Source of the DNA: Sphingomonas asaccharolytica NBRC 15499
Lineage (GTDB): Bacteria > Pseudomonadota > Alphaproteobacteria > Sphingomonadales > Sphingomonadaceae
Direction of reading: 5' to 3'
DNA: 64,000 nucleotides
Assembly (NCBI RefSeq): GCF_001598355.1
Contig: NZ_BCYU01000019.1
Location: forward strand, 1 to 64,000
Under the pieces are notes generated by a model. It searched no databases and had not been told where the DNA came from. It saw only the letters and a program-made list of their open reading frames with translations. Shown here piece by piece: positions 25,835-35,716 of this stretch. Every line of letters begins with the position of its first letter. The first letter of the stretch is position 1. A program made the position numbers and the translations under genes.

Positions 25835-27352
25835 ATGACTGATCCTACGCCCCTCGACATCGTCATCGCCGGCGGCGGGACAGCAGGATGGACGGCTGCC
25901 GCCATCCTCGCCCGCTTCCTTGGGAACCGTGCGACGATCACCCTGGTCGAATCCGATGCGATCGGCACAGTTGGTGTTGGCGAGGCGACGATCCCGCAGA
26001 TCCACAATCTGATCATCGGTCTCGGTTTGGACCAGGCCGATTTCCTGCGGCGGACCAATGCCACCTTCAAGCTGGGGATCGAGTTCAGCGACTGGCTGCG
26101 TCCCGGCCATCGTTACATCCACAGCTTCGGCCAGGTCGGGCGGGGCGTCGGCCTGATCCCGTTCCGCCAGCTCTGGCTGCGCGGCCGGCATCTCGGCGTC
26201 GCGGGCGATTATGGCGATTACAGCTATAATGTCGCCGCCACGCGCCTCGGACGGTTCGCGACGACTGACGGGCGCGACGGCAAGCCGACTGACCTCGCCT
26301 ACGCATATCATTTCGACGCCGCGCTGTTCGCGCAGATGCTACGCGATTACGCCGAAGAACGCGGCGTGCGGCGGGTTGAGGGGCTGATCGAACGGATCGA
26401 GCGCAACGGCGAAACGGGCGATATCCGCGCGCTCCGGCTCGACCGCGACCGCGAAATTGCCGGCTCGTTCTTCATCGACTGCACCGGCTTTCGCAGCCTG
26501 TTGCTCGGCGATGCGCTGGGCGTGCCATTCGTCGATTGGCGCCGTTTCCTCCCCTGCGACACCGCACTGGCGGTGCCGAGTGAAATGCGCGCCGAGCTGC
26601 GTCCCTACACCCAGTCGATGGCTCGCCCCGCCGGCTGGCAATGGCGCATCCCGCTGCAGCATCGCACCGGCAACGGCCATGTCTTCTGCTCGGCCTTCAT
26701 GTCGGTCGATGAGGCGAGCGAGTTGCTGCTCGCCAATGTCGAGGGCAAGCCGCTCGCCGATCCGCGCCCGATCCGATTCACCAGCGGACGCAGGCAGGAG
26801 TTCTGGTCGCATAATTGCGTCGCTTTGGGCCTCGCCGCGGGGTTCATGGAACCGCTCGAATCGACCAGTATCCACCTCGTCCAGTCGGGTCTCGGGCGCC
26901 TGCTCACCTTGCTGTCGGGCGACTTGTCGAACGTCGGCACGGCGCGCGACACGTTCAACCGCCTGTCGGTGATCGAGTGGCAGCGCATCCGCGACTTCAT
27001 CGTCCTGCATTATGTCGCCAATGACCGCACCGGCGAGCCGTTCTGGGACCATTGCCGCTCGATCGAGCTGCCCGCGACGCTAGCGGAAAAGATCGCCTTG
27101 TTCCGCGAAGCCGGCGCGTTCGTCCGCGAAGAGGAAGAGCTCTTCCTCGACGATAGCTGGGGCCAGGTAATGATCGGCCAGGGCATCATGCCGCAAAGCT
27201 GGTCGCCGCTCGCCGACAATGTTCCCGGGCAGGATGTCGGCCCCTTCCTCGATACGCTCGCCAAATCCTATCGCGTCAAGGCGGAGACGCTGCCCAGCCA
27301 TCGCGACTTCGTCACGTCGTTGACGGGCGACGCTCTGGAGAAACACGCATGA
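25835..27352 (+). CDS. Flavin-dependent tryptophan halogenase-like protein
   Basis: A 505-residue member of the flavin-dependent halogenase family. The FAD motif GGGTAGW is at 13-19, Lys79 sits in TFKLGIEF at the position of the catalytic lysine of PrnA, WQWRIPL matches the WxWxIP signature that excludes monooxygenase chemistry, and EPLESTS contains the Glu/Ser pair (PrnA E346/S347). All key residues are therefore present. It has no signal peptide. TBDR-linked halogenases of this type exist in Xanthomonas, Caulobacter and Brevundimonas; a few brominate indoles in vitro, but their natural substrate is unknown. Its stop overlaps the amylase start by 4 bp. Confidence 0.9.
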   Translation: MTDPTPLDIVIAGGGTAGWTAAAILARFLGNRATITLVESDAIGTVGVGEATIPQIHNLIIGLGLDQADFLRRTNATFKLGIEFSDWLRPGHRYIHSFGQVGRGVGLIPFRQLWLRGRHLGVAGDYGDYSYNVAATRLGRFATTDGRDGKPTDLAYAYHFDAALFAQMLRDYAEERGVRRVEGLIERIERNGETGDIRALRLDRDREIAGSFFIDCTGFRSLLLGDALGVPFVDWRRFLPCDTALAVPSEMRAELRPYTQSMARPAGWQWRIPLQHRTGNGHVFCSAFMSVDEASELLLANVEGKPLADPRPIRFTSGRRQEFWSHNCVALGLAAGFMEPLESTSIHLVQSGLGRLLTLLSGDLSNVGTARDTFNRLSVIEWQRIRDFIVLHYVANDRTGEPFWDHCRSIELPATLAEKIALFREAGAFVREEEELFLDDSWGQVMIGQGIMPQSWSPLADNVPGQDVGPFLDTLAKSYRVKAETLPSHRDFVTSLTGDALEKHA

Positions 27353-29184
27353 TCCGCCGCTCGCTGCTCACCGCCTTGCTCGCCGCCGCGTTGGTGCAGC
27401 CCGCCCTGGCGTCGCCGGAGACCGCCCCGACAACGGCGCCGGTCACCGACTATCGCGATCGCCTGCCCGAGGACGAAGTGATCTATTTCGTGCTTCCCGA
27501 CCGGTTCGAGAATGGCGATTCAAAGAACGACACGGGCGGCCTCAAAGGCGACCGGCTCGTCACCGGCTTCGACCCGACCGCCAAGGGTTTCTATCACGGC
27601 GGCGACCTCAGGGGGTTGCTCAAGCGGATCGACTATATCCAGGCGCTAGGCGCGACCGCGATCTGGGTCGGGCCGATCTTCAAGAACAAGCCCGTCCAGG
27701 GACCCAAGGGCAACGAAACCGCCGGTTATCACGGCTATTGGATCACCGACTTCACCCGGGTCGATCCGCATTTTGGCACCAATGCCGACTTCAAGGCCCT
27801 GGTCGACGCAGCGCATGCGCGTGGGATGAAAGTCTATATGGACATCATCGCCAACCACACCGCGGACGTGATCAAATATCGCGAATGCGAGGCGGACAAG
27901 CCCTGCGCGTACCGCAGCCGCGCCGACTATCCGTACACCCGCAAGGGCGGCCTCAGCGGTCCGGCGATCAACCCTGGTTTCCTCGGGGATAGCGTCGCCA
28001 CATCGAAGAATTTCGCCAAGCTGGCCGATCCGAACTGGGCCTACACCCCTTATCTCCCCAAGGGTGAGGAGAAGGCAAAGGTGCCCGCCTGGCTCAACGA
28101 CCCGATCTATTACCACAATCGCGGCGATTCGACCTTCTCGACCGAGGATTCGCAGCTCGGCGACTTCTCCGGCCTCGACGATCTGATGACCGAGAATCCG
28201 CGCGTGATTGCGGGGATGATCGACATTTTCGGCAAGTGGATCGACGATTTCGGAATCGACGGATATCGCATCGACACCGCGCAGCATGTCGACCCCGCCT
28301 TCTGGCAGGCGTTCGTCCCTGCGATGCTCGCCCGCGCCAAGGCCAAGGACATTCCCAACTTCCATATCTTCGGGGAGGTCTTCACCGGCGACCTCGACGT
28401 CGCCCGGCTCGCGGCGCACACCAGGGTCGACAAGCTCCCCGCCGTGCTCGACTTTGCGTTCGAGCGCGCGGTGGCCGACACCGTCGCGCGCGGCGCCCCG
28501 ACGGGCGAATTGTTCCACTTGTTCTTCGGCGACCCCGCTTATGCGAATGGCGAGGCGACCGCGCGGACATTGCCGACCTTCCTCGGCAATCACGACATGG
28601 GTCGCTTCTCGATGTTCGTGAAAGCGGGCATGCCGCAGGCGAGCGACGACGAGGTCCTCAAGCGCGTCATCCTCGGCCATGCCATGCTGCTGACGCTGCG
28701 CGGCGTGCCGACGATCTATTATGGCGATGAACAAGGCTTCGTCAGCAAGGGCAACGACCAGCTGGCACGCGAGGACATGTTCGGCAGCAAGGTCGCGGTG
28801 TATAACGACACCAAGTTGCTCGGCACGACCAAGACGACCGCGACGCCGAGTTTCGGTACCGATAACCCGATCTTCAAGACGATCGCCGAGCTCGCCCGCA
28901 TCCGTACTAGCCACCATGCGCTGACCCGGGGGCGCCAGGTGCCGCGCGCTTGGGGCGACAGACCGGGCCTGTTCGCCGTGTCGCGGTTCGATCCCGATAC
29001 CGGCAAGGAAGTGCTGATCGCGTTCAACACCTCGACCGTGCCGCTGACCGCCAACGTGCTGGTCGACGACACATCCGCCGCTTTCACCGCGCTCCGTGGC
29101 GCGTGCGAAGCCAAAGCCACCGCGCCGGGTAGCCTCAAGGTCAGCCTCGCCCCTCTCGACTTCATCATTTGCGAGGCCCAGTGA
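27349..29184 (+). CDS. Secreted alpha-amylase family protein (GH13)
   Basis: A 611-residue GH13 hydrolase with a signal peptide (MIRRSLLTALLAAALVQPALA). The four conserved regions are present: DIIANH (region I), GYRIDTAQH with nucleophile Asp309, FGEV with acid/base Glu343 and FLGNHD with Asp416. The N-terminal EVIYFVLPDRFENGD is typical of bacterial periplasmic alpha-amylases. It would cut alpha-1,4-glucan or maltodextrin in the periplasm after TBDR uptake. ATGA overlap with the halogenase upstream and GTGA overlap with the glucosidase downstream show tight translational coupling of all three. Confidence 0.93.
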   Translation: MIRRSLLTALLAAALVQPALASPETAPTTAPVTDYRDRLPEDEVIYFVLPDRFENGDSKNDTGGLKGDRLVTGFDPTAKGFYHGGDLRGLLKRIDYIQALGATAIWVGPIFKNKPVQGPKGNETAGYHGYWITDFTRVDPHFGTNADFKALVDAAHARGMKVYMDIIANHTADVIKYRECEADKPCAYRSRADYPYTRKGGLSGPAINPGFLGDSVATSKNFAKLADPNWAYTPYLPKGEEKAKVPAWLNDPIYYHNRGDSTFSTEDSQLGDFSGLDDLMTENPRVIAGMIDIFGKWIDDFGIDGYRIDTAQHVDPAFWQAFVPAMLARAKAKDIPNFHIFGEVFTGDLDVARLAAHTRVDKLPAVLDFAFERAVADTVARGAPTGELFHLFFGDPAYANGEATARTLPTFLGNHDMGRFSMFVKAGMPQASDDEVLKRVILGHAMLLTLRGVPTIYYGDEQGFVSKGNDQLAREDMFGSKVAVYNDTKLLGTTKTTATPSFGTDNPIFKTIAELARIRTSHHALTRGRQVPRAWGDRPGLFAVSRFDPDTGKEVLIAFNTSTVPLTANVLVDDTSAAFTALRGACEAKATAPGSLKVSLAPLDFIICEAQ

Positions 29185-30800
29185 ACGACGCCGCCCGCCT
29201 GCCCTCCGTCCAGACCACGCGCGAATGGTGGCGCGGGGCGGCGATCTATCAAATCTATCCGCGCAGCTTCGCCGACACCAATGGCGACGGTATCGGCGAC
29301 TTGCCGGGCATCACCGCGCATCTCGACCATGTCGCCAGCCTGGGCGTCGACGCGATCTGGCTGTCGCCCTTCTTCACCTCGCCGATGCTCGATTTCGGTT
29401 ACGACGTAGCAGATTATTGCGATGTCGATCCGATCTTCGGCACCCTCGCCGATTTCGACGCCTTGGTCGCCCGCGCGCACGCGCTCGGGCTCAAGGTACT
29501 GATCGATCAGGTCTATTCGCACAGCAGCGATCGCCACCCCTGGTTCCTCGAGAGCCGCACCGACCGCACCAACCCGAAAGCAGATTGGTATGTCTGGGCC
29601 GATGCCCGTCCCGACGGCACGCCGCCCAACAATTGGCAGTCGGTGTTCGGCGGCCCCGCCTGGACGTGGAGCGCGCCGCGGCGGCAATATTACATGCACA
29701 ATTTCCTGCCCGAACAACCTCAGCTGCATATGCATCTGCCGGCGGTTCAGGACGCGATGCTCGACGTCGCGAAATTCTGGCTCGATCGCGGGGTCGATGG
29801 CTTCCGCATCGACGCGATCAACTTTTCGATGCACGATCCCGCTTTGACCGACAACCCGTCAGCCCCGCCGGGTCCGCGCACGCGGTCGTTCGATTTCCAG
29901 CTGCATGTCCACAACCAGAGCCAGCCGGAAATCCCGGCGTTCCTCGAGCGGCTCCGCGCCCTGCTCGACCGCTACGGCGCGACCTTCACGGTGGCGGAGG
30001 TCGGCGGCCCCAGCCCCGAGGCCGAGATGCACGCCTTCACCCAGGGCGATCGCCGGCTCAATTCGGCCTATGGCTTCAATTTCCTCTATGCCGACAAGCT
30101 GACGCCGGCATTGGTCCGCGACGCGCTCGCGCAATGGCCCGATACGCCCGGCACCGGCTGGCCGAGTTGGGCATTCGAGAATCACGATGCGCCGCGCGCG
30201 ATCTCGCGCTGGGCCGCGCCCCAGCATCGCGACGCCTTTGCGCGGATGAAGCTGATGCTGCTCGTCTCGCTGCGCGGCAATATTTTCCTCTATAATGGCG
30301 AAGAGCTGGGCCTCACTCAGGTCGATATCCCGTTCGAAGCGCTGCGCGATCCCGAGGCGATCGCCAACTGGCCGCTGACGCTGTCGCGCGACGGCGCGCG
30401 GACGCCGATGCCTTGGCGCGGAGACGCCAACGACCATGCCGGGTTCAGCTCCGGCGCGCCCTGGTTGCCGATCGGTGCCGACCACCTTGCGCTGGCGGTC
30501 GACCGCCAGAATCAGGACCCGCAATCGTTGCTCAACCTGACCCGACATTTTCTCGCATTCCGCCACGCGAGCGATGCGCTGATGCGGGGCGACGCCCACG
30601 TGATCGAAGCGAGTGAGACGGTCCTGGCGATCGAACGGTCGGCGGCCGACGAGACCATGCTGTGCGTGTTCAACATGTCGCCCGAACCGGTCGACTGGCG
30701 CCCTGCCCAACCCGATCGCTGGCGCGTGGAGGACACCGTCGGCGAAGTGATCGACTGGCGATTCGGTGGCTATGCGGCGACGATCGCCCGCCGGATATAG
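29181..30800 (+). CDS. Alpha-glucosidase (GH13, oligo-1,6-/maltase type)
   Basis: A 539-residue GH13 enzyme opening with WWRGAAIYQIYPRSFADTNGDGIGD, a hallmark of the oligo-1,6-glucosidase/alpha-glucosidase subfamilies. Region II is DGFRIDAIN (nucleophile Asp211), region III AEVGG (Glu273) and region IV FENHDAPRA (Asp336). There is no signal peptide, so it acts in the cytosol on maltose or maltodextrins brought in by the MFS. The start is GTG at 29181, overlapping the amylase stop (GTGA) with GAGG upstream; a TTG at 29169 is less likely. It ends the maltodextrin operon. Confidence 0.92.
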   Translation: MNDAARLPSVQTTREWWRGAAIYQIYPRSFADTNGDGIGDLPGITAHLDHVASLGVDAIWLSPFFTSPMLDFGYDVADYCDVDPIFGTLADFDALVARAHALGLKVLIDQVYSHSSDRHPWFLESRTDRTNPKADWYVWADARPDGTPPNNWQSVFGGPAWTWSAPRRQYYMHNFLPEQPQLHMHLPAVQDAMLDVAKFWLDRGVDGFRIDAINFSMHDPALTDNPSAPPGPRTRSFDFQLHVHNQSQPEIPAFLERLRALLDRYGATFTVAEVGGPSPEAEMHAFTQGDRRLNSAYGFNFLYADKLTPALVRDALAQWPDTPGTGWPSWAFENHDAPRAISRWAAPQHRDAFARMKLMLLVSLRGNIFLYNGEELGLTQVDIPFEALRDPEAIANWPLTLSRDGARTPMPWRGDANDHAGFSSGAPWLPIGADHLALAVDRQNQDPQSLLNLTRHFLAFRHASDALMRGDAHVIEASETVLAIERSAADETMLCVFNMSPEPVDWRPAQPDRWRVEDTVGEVIDWRFGGYAATIARRI

Positions 30801-30979
30801 GCGAGCCCCCGCTCCCGACCTGATGCCGGGAGGCTGGTGTATCGGGGCCGCCGAGGGCCGCTACCGTCGACCGCTATCGCCAAGTCCAGCGTGAAAACCG
30901 CCAATCTACAAGCGCCCCGATAGCCACCGACACAGCTGGGAGTCCGTCGGCTGAATGTAAATCTGCGACAATTATCAGA

Positions 30980-31064
30980 TGGTGCGGGCGGTGGGAATCG
31001 AACCCACACTCCTCTCGGAACCGGATTTTGAGTCCGGCGCGTCTACCAGTTCCACCACGCCCGC
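30980..31064 (-). tRNA. tRNA-Leu (CAA)
   Basis: The minus strand folds as a tRNA. The acceptor stem GCGGGCG pairs with CGCCCGC, the anticodon loop is CTCAAAA (anticodon CAA, decoding UUG), there is a long variable arm typical of tRNA-Leu, the T-arm is GTGGGTTCGATTCCCAC, and the 3' CCA is encoded. Total length is 85 nt. Confidence 0.95.
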
Positions 31065-31271
31065 ATGTCGATTTGGGCACCTCGCGGGGGCCGCTGACCG
31101 ACGGTCGGGCCGTCTATAGGGGCGCTTTCCAAGGAATTCCATACCGTAGTTCAGGAGTTTCTCGGCGGCGATTTTCCAGCCCGGGTCGGCGGTAGAAGCG
31201 CATTCCATAGAGCGACATAACACGGCGGCGTTCAGCGGCCAGTGAGCCTGGTTGCGCAAGCGCATGCCTAA

Positions 31272-31285
31272 TGGTAGCGCTAGCA
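31272..31285. promoter_or_regulatory. Xyl-box-like LacI operator upstream of GH31
   Basis: TGGTAGCGCTAGCA, an almost perfect palindrome around TAGCGCTA, 80 bp before the GH31 start. It closely resembles the xyl-box class (TGGTAGCGCTAACA) bound by XylR-type LacI regulators in Xanthomonas. Confidence 0.65.
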
Positions 31286-31364
31286 AAAATAGAGACCGCC
31301 GTTCGTTGAGGCAAACAAGGTGGCGATCGCCGCCGTTCTCAAGGCGACCTGGGAGAGGCATGGA

Positions 31365-33719
31365 ATGGCAAGATCAAGCGCAAGAACGACATCGACAGGT
31401 CCGCTCGCCGTTGCTCTTCTCGCTTTAGCGTTCCTAGCCAACGCGCCGGCTGCTGCTCAGACGCCTGCCCAGATCGATCGGAATGGCAGCATCGTTGCAG
31501 TCGAGGGGTACGGGCCGAATATCGTCCGGATCACGATCGCCACCGATCCGGTACTCGCCGCTGCGGCGCCCGGGCCCGGCGTCACTGGCCAGGCGGATCA
31601 GTCGGGCTGGACGCACGTCCTGGACTCAGGCGGCGACGTGTTCCGTTCGGCCGCACTCACCGTCGCGGTCGCCGCGCAGCCATGGCCCAAGGCACCGACC
31701 CAGATGGAGCGGTATTTCGCGCCGTCGCTGCCGCCCGTATCCATCACCATTGCCGGTGCCGATGGCCGCCCGATTACGGGTATGACCGGTTGGGAAATGG
31801 CGCCGCAAACTGTCAACGGCGAGAAGACCTTCCGCGTCGGCGCGAGCTTTTCCGATACCGCCGACACGCATTATTTCGGACTTGGCCAAAATCAGGAAGG
31901 CGTGCTCGATCTGCGCGGGCGGACGATCGACTGCCGCCATTATTACGACGCGCCCGCGGGCGAGCAGGTGTGCGTGCCGTTCCTCGTCACGAACAAGGGC
32001 TATGCGATCCTGTGGGACAATCCGGCCGCGACCACCGTGTCCGCCGGACTGCATAATGCCACCCGATTCCAGAGCCAGGTCGGCGAGCGTGTTTCGTTCT
32101 TCATCATCACCGGCGCGACCACCGACGACCTCTATGCCGGCTATCGTCGCCTGACCGGCACAACCCCGTTGCCGCCCAAGGCCGCCTTTGGGCTCATCCA
32201 GTCCAAAGCCCGCTACGAGACCCAGGCCGAACTGCTTGGGATCGCGCGCGAATATCGGCGGCGCGGCTACCCGCTCGACGCCATGGTGCTCGACTGGTTC
32301 TACTGGACGCGGATGGGCCAGCTCGACATCGACCGGACCTATTTTCCCGATCCCAAGGGCATGAACGACGAACTTCACGCCATGGGGATGCATTCGATCA
32401 TCAGCGTCTGGCCACGGTTCGAACGCGAATCGCGCTATTTCGACATGCTCGCTGCCAAGGGCTGGCTGCTTCATGACAAGGACGGAAAGGTTGTCGACGG
32501 ATTGGCCGTCCGTTCCGACCGCGCCGGCGCCTTGCTGGATTCGACCAATCCCGATGCCCGCGCCTGGTTCTGGCAACGCATCCGCGACAACATCCTGAGC
32601 CAGGGGTTCGACTATACCTGGCTCGACGAGACCGAGCCTGATCTTGTCCCCGACGGCTCCTTCTATTCGATCGGGTCGGGCGACCGGTATCACAACCTAT
32701 TTCCGTTGCTGCATACGTCGGCCGTGGCCAAAGGGTCAGCCGCGGATCGCCCCAACTTCCGCAATATGATCCTGTGCCGTGCAGCCTATCTGGGCACCCA
32801 GGCGAACGGCTGCCTGTTCTGGTCTTCCGACGTGCAGTCGACCTGGGAGGCCCTTCGGCGGCAGGTGCCGACAGGGCTCGGTTTCACGGCCTCAGGCCTG
32901 GCATATTGGGGATCGGACACGGGCGGCTGGCAATGGCCGAGCGGTCCGCCGGCGCCGCGCCCCGTTCTGGTCGACCCGGCCGGCGCGAAGGCGATGGCGC
33001 CGGATTATCGCGACTATCCCGAGCTGTTCGTGCGCTGGTTCGAATATAACGCACTTACGCCGACCTTGCGCATTCACGGCCAACGGCCGGCGACCGCCAT
33101 CTGGGACTATGGCGCGGCGGCAGAGCCGATCCTCGCGCAATGGCTGCGCCTGCGCTATTCGCTCATCCCCTATCTCTACCCGCTGGGCCGCGAGACCTAT
33201 GACACCGGCGCACCCTTTATGCGCGCGCTGTTCATGGACTTTCCCGCCGACGTCCGGGCGACAACCATTGGCGACGAATATATGCTCGGGCCGGCCTTGC
33301 TCGTCGCGCCAGTGACCGAGCAAGGAGCGACCAGCCGCAAGGTCTATCTGCCCGCCGGCACCGACTGGTACGACTGGTGGACCAACGCGAAAGTGGCCGG
33401 GGGCGAGTGGATCGACGCGCCCGCGCCGATCGATCGCATTCCGGTGTTCGTCCGCGCGGGCTCGATCGTGCCGATCGGCGTGCAGGTGCCGAGCACCGCG
33501 ACGCGTCAGGCGCTGGAGAAAATCCGGGTCTATCCGGGCCGCGACGCTCGCTTCGCGCTTTATGACGACGACGGGACCACCAACGACTATCGGGCGCGCG
33601 GCGGCAAGAGCGCCGAGCTGCGCTGGGACGAGGCCAGCCATAGGCTGACCGCATCCGGCGCCCTTCCGCCCGGGCAGGCGCTCGCCCCCCTGGTGGAGGT
33701 TGTCGGCGCAAGCAAATAG
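31365..33719 (+). CDS. GH31 family glycosidase, probable alpha-xylosidase
   Basis: A 784-residue secreted GH31 enzyme. It has a signal peptide (about 1-30, ...ANAPAAAQ), an N-terminal beta-sandwich and a TIM barrel beginning with AAFGLIQSKARYETQAELLGI. The nucleophile is Asp421 in WLDETEP, GLAYWGSDTGGW contains the acid/base Asp, and distal beta domains follow. GH31 includes alpha-glucosidases and alpha-xylosidases; the surrounding fucosidase, galactosidase and xylosidase genes and the xyl-box-like operator favour alpha-xylosidase acting on xyloglucan oligosaccharides. The start at 31365 is set by GGGAGAGG and the signal peptide. Confidence 0.9.
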   Translation: MARSSARTTSTGPLAVALLALAFLANAPAAAQTPAQIDRNGSIVAVEGYGPNIVRITIATDPVLAAAAPGPGVTGQADQSGWTHVLDSGGDVFRSAALTVAVAAQPWPKAPTQMERYFAPSLPPVSITIAGADGRPITGMTGWEMAPQTVNGEKTFRVGASFSDTADTHYFGLGQNQEGVLDLRGRTIDCRHYYDAPAGEQVCVPFLVTNKGYAILWDNPAATTVSAGLHNATRFQSQVGERVSFFIITGATTDDLYAGYRRLTGTTPLPPKAAFGLIQSKARYETQAELLGIAREYRRRGYPLDAMVLDWFYWTRMGQLDIDRTYFPDPKGMNDELHAMGMHSIISVWPRFERESRYFDMLAAKGWLLHDKDGKVVDGLAVRSDRAGALLDSTNPDARAWFWQRIRDNILSQGFDYTWLDETEPDLVPDGSFYSIGSGDRYHNLFPLLHTSAVAKGSAADRPNFRNMILCRAAYLGTQANGCLFWSSDVQSTWEALRRQVPTGLGFTASGLAYWGSDTGGWQWPSGPPAPRPVLVDPAGAKAMAPDYRDYPELFVRWFEYNALTPTLRIHGQRPATAIWDYGAAAEPILAQWLRLRYSLIPYLYPLGRETYDTGAPFMRALFMDFPADVRATTIGDEYMLGPALLVAPVTEQGATSRKVYLPAGTDWYDWWTNAKVAGGEWIDAPAPIDRIPVFVRAGSIVPIGVQVPSTATRQALEKIRVYPGRDARFALYDDDGTTNDYRARGGKSAELRWDEASHRLTASGALPPGQALAPLVEVVGASK

Positions 33720-33858
33720 GAATCCGGACCATTTCTTGTCGCGGACATGCCATCATCACCATGCCGACCTCGTCGCGGAAGACGTGACGTCGTCATGACT
33801 GATCGCTAGACTCGGCCCGCCCTGGCGTGGACAAGGGACGAAGAGCTTTTGTTGCCGA

Positions 33859-35508
33859 TCAAACCACGCCTTCGCCGGTGATCTTCAGCACGGGGGTGAA
33901 AGCCGGCTTTGCATCCGGAAGTTTGACCGTCAGGCCATCCATGCCCAGCTCAAACGGCATCGGTCCATAGCCCAGAAGCTCGACCTTTTCGATCCTGCCC
34001 TTGCGCTGCGGCGAGCCCGCAGCCATCGAATAGACCGTCAGATATGGCGCGTTCGGCCATTCCGCCGCCAAGGCGTAAAGCACGCCCGCCTTTGTGGTGA
34101 AGCGGATATCCTCGTGCGACAGCCCTTGCGCCACATCTTCACTTTGGAAACCTTCGGCAAAACGGGTTGGGCCTTCGCCATAGATGTCCCAGGGACGGGT
34201 GTCGAAGATCGCCTCGGCATTGATCTCCATCCAGCCGGCCAGATCGGTCAGGATCTTTTCTTCCTTGTCGTCGATCTCGCCATTGCCGCGCAGCGGAATG
34301 CTGAGCAACAATGCGCCGTTCTTCGACACCGTGTCGATCAGACGCTGGATCACCTGCTTGGCGGTCTTGTAGCCATCATTGTCATAGAGGCGGCGGTCAT
34401 AATGCCACTGGCCGATGCACGTGCAGGTCTGCCAGGGCTTGTCGCGCAAGTGGTTCGAGAAGCCACGTTCGACATTCTTGACCAGGGCCCTCGACTGGTC
34501 CTCATCCAGACCATTGCTCGTAACCACGGCCTGCAAACCGTTATTCCATTTGATGTTCTGATTATAGAAATGGGCTACGGCTTCCAGTCCCGTCTGGCCC
34601 AGCGGCATGACGTTACAGTCGAAAAACACGAAGTCGGGACGGTATTGCTCGACGAGATTCATTTGTCGCGTCAGCCAATGCTTCGCGTACCACGGATTAT
34701 TTGGCGGCGGCATTTCCAGCCACTGCTCGGTGACCTGGTTGAACGCGTCCATCTGCTTGATCGTCTTGATGCCGTCGGGCGGCGTGAAACCTGCCGCCGG
34801 GCCGGTATATAGCGCCTGTGGATCGAGGCCGTCCCACCACTTACCCTTGCCGTCGTCCTTTCGGCGCGTAGCGGCGTCATACCGCACCCCATGCATGATG
34901 CCTTCGGCGTCGTAGCTATAGGCCGTCTGCCACCAGAGCCAGGCGTGGCCGGAGTGGTTCGAGACGCCAAAACGCAATCCGTGATCGCGTGTCACCTTGG
35001 CCCACTCGCCGACGATATCGCGTTTCGGGCCGACCTTCGTCGAGTTCCAGGCATGATATTTCGAGTTGAAGTTGTCGAAATTGTCGTGATGACTCGCCAT
35101 CGAGACGAAATACTTCGCCCCCGCTTTCTTATAGAGCCCCATCAGGCGCTCCGGATCCCACTTGTCCACCTTCCAGGTGTTGATGATGTCCATGAAACCA
35201 TAGACGCTGGGGTGACCATAAGTGGCGACGTGATGGTTATAATAGTCGCTGCCCTGGATATACATCCGGCGGCCATACCAGTCGCCGAATTCCGGCACGC
35301 ATTGCGGTCCCCAGTGCGCCCAGATGCCGAACTTCGCGTCGCGGAACCAATCCGGCGTCTGGTAGCCGGCTTCCAGCGACTCCCAACTGCCCTCGAAAAC
35401 GGGCTTTGCGGCCTTTGTTTCGGATTTGGCCAGAGCAAGTGCGGCGACCGCATTCGTGGCGACCAGGCTGGACGCCCCAGTCAGAAGGTTGCGACGCGAA
35501 AGTTTCAT
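33859..35508 (-). CDS. Alpha-L-fucosidase (GH29), copy 1
   Basis: A 549-residue GH29 fucosidase. The N-terminus MKLSRRNLLTGASSLVATNA is a Tat-type signal. The barrel starts TPDWFRDAKFGIWAHWGP, has SMASHHDNFDNFNSKYHAWN (fucose-binding His pair) and the probable nucleophile Asp297 in PDFVFFDCNV. GH29 enzymes are retaining and release terminal alpha-L-fucose, for example from xyloglucan side chains or glycans. It lies downstream of the alcohol dehydrogenase on the same strand (208-bp gap) and converges with GH31. It is related to the second GH29 copy at 37983, but the sequences differ widely, suggesting different linkage specificity. Confidence 0.9.
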   Translation of the reverse strand: MKLSRRNLLTGASSLVATNAVAALALAKSETKAAKPVFEGSWESLEAGYQTPDWFRDAKFGIWAHWGPQCVPEFGDWYGRRMYIQGSDYYNHHVATYGHPSVYGFMDIINTWKVDKWDPERLMGLYKKAGAKYFVSMASHHDNFDNFNSKYHAWNSTKVGPKRDIVGEWAKVTRDHGLRFGVSNHSGHAWLWWQTAYSYDAEGIMHGVRYDAATRRKDDGKGKWWDGLDPQALYTGPAAGFTPPDGIKTIKQMDAFNQVTEQWLEMPPPNNPWYAKHWLTRQMNLVEQYRPDFVFFDCNVMPLGQTGLEAVAHFYNQNIKWNNGLQAVVTSNGLDEDQSRALVKNVERGFSNHLRDKPWQTCTCIGQWHYDRRLYDNDGYKTAKQVIQRLIDTVSKNGALLLSIPLRGNGEIDDKEEKILTDLAGWMEINAEAIFDTRPWDIYGEGPTRFAEGFQSEDVAQGLSHEDIRFTTKAGVLYALAAEWPNAPYLTVYSMAAGSPQRKGRIEKVELLGYGPMPFELGMDGLTVKLPDAKPAFTPVLKITGEGVV

Positions 35509-35716
35509 TCGATGACTTTCCCAAAAAAGGGGGACGCAAGTTGCAAGCGTCCGACGCTGTTCAGCAACAGCGGACAGGGTTGATCAATTGCATTGACGCG
35601 TCGACGAAACTGACACCCGATGGGATGCCCCGCGTTCCAACCGCGCAAATCGAAACGCCCAGCCTGTCGATACAGGAGAACCGTCGGGACCGACCGGCGA
35701 CAAATCACGGCGGCGA

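Larger units (their letters stand above)
30801..31364. other. Intergenic region around tRNA-Leu
   Basis: Apart from the tRNA and the LacI-like operator at 31272-31285, I see no gene here. The 300 bp between the tRNA and GH31 must hold the GH31 promoter; it ends with GGGAGAGG before the ATG at 31365. The tRNA marks a boundary between the starch locus and the hemicellulose locus, and tRNA genes are common integration sites, but I found no repeat of the tRNA end or integrase. Confidence 0.6.

Noticed and set aside
30980-31364. tRNA-Leu as an attachment site of a genomic island
   Set aside because: No integrase, no second copy of the tRNA 3' end and no mobility gene are visible in the window.
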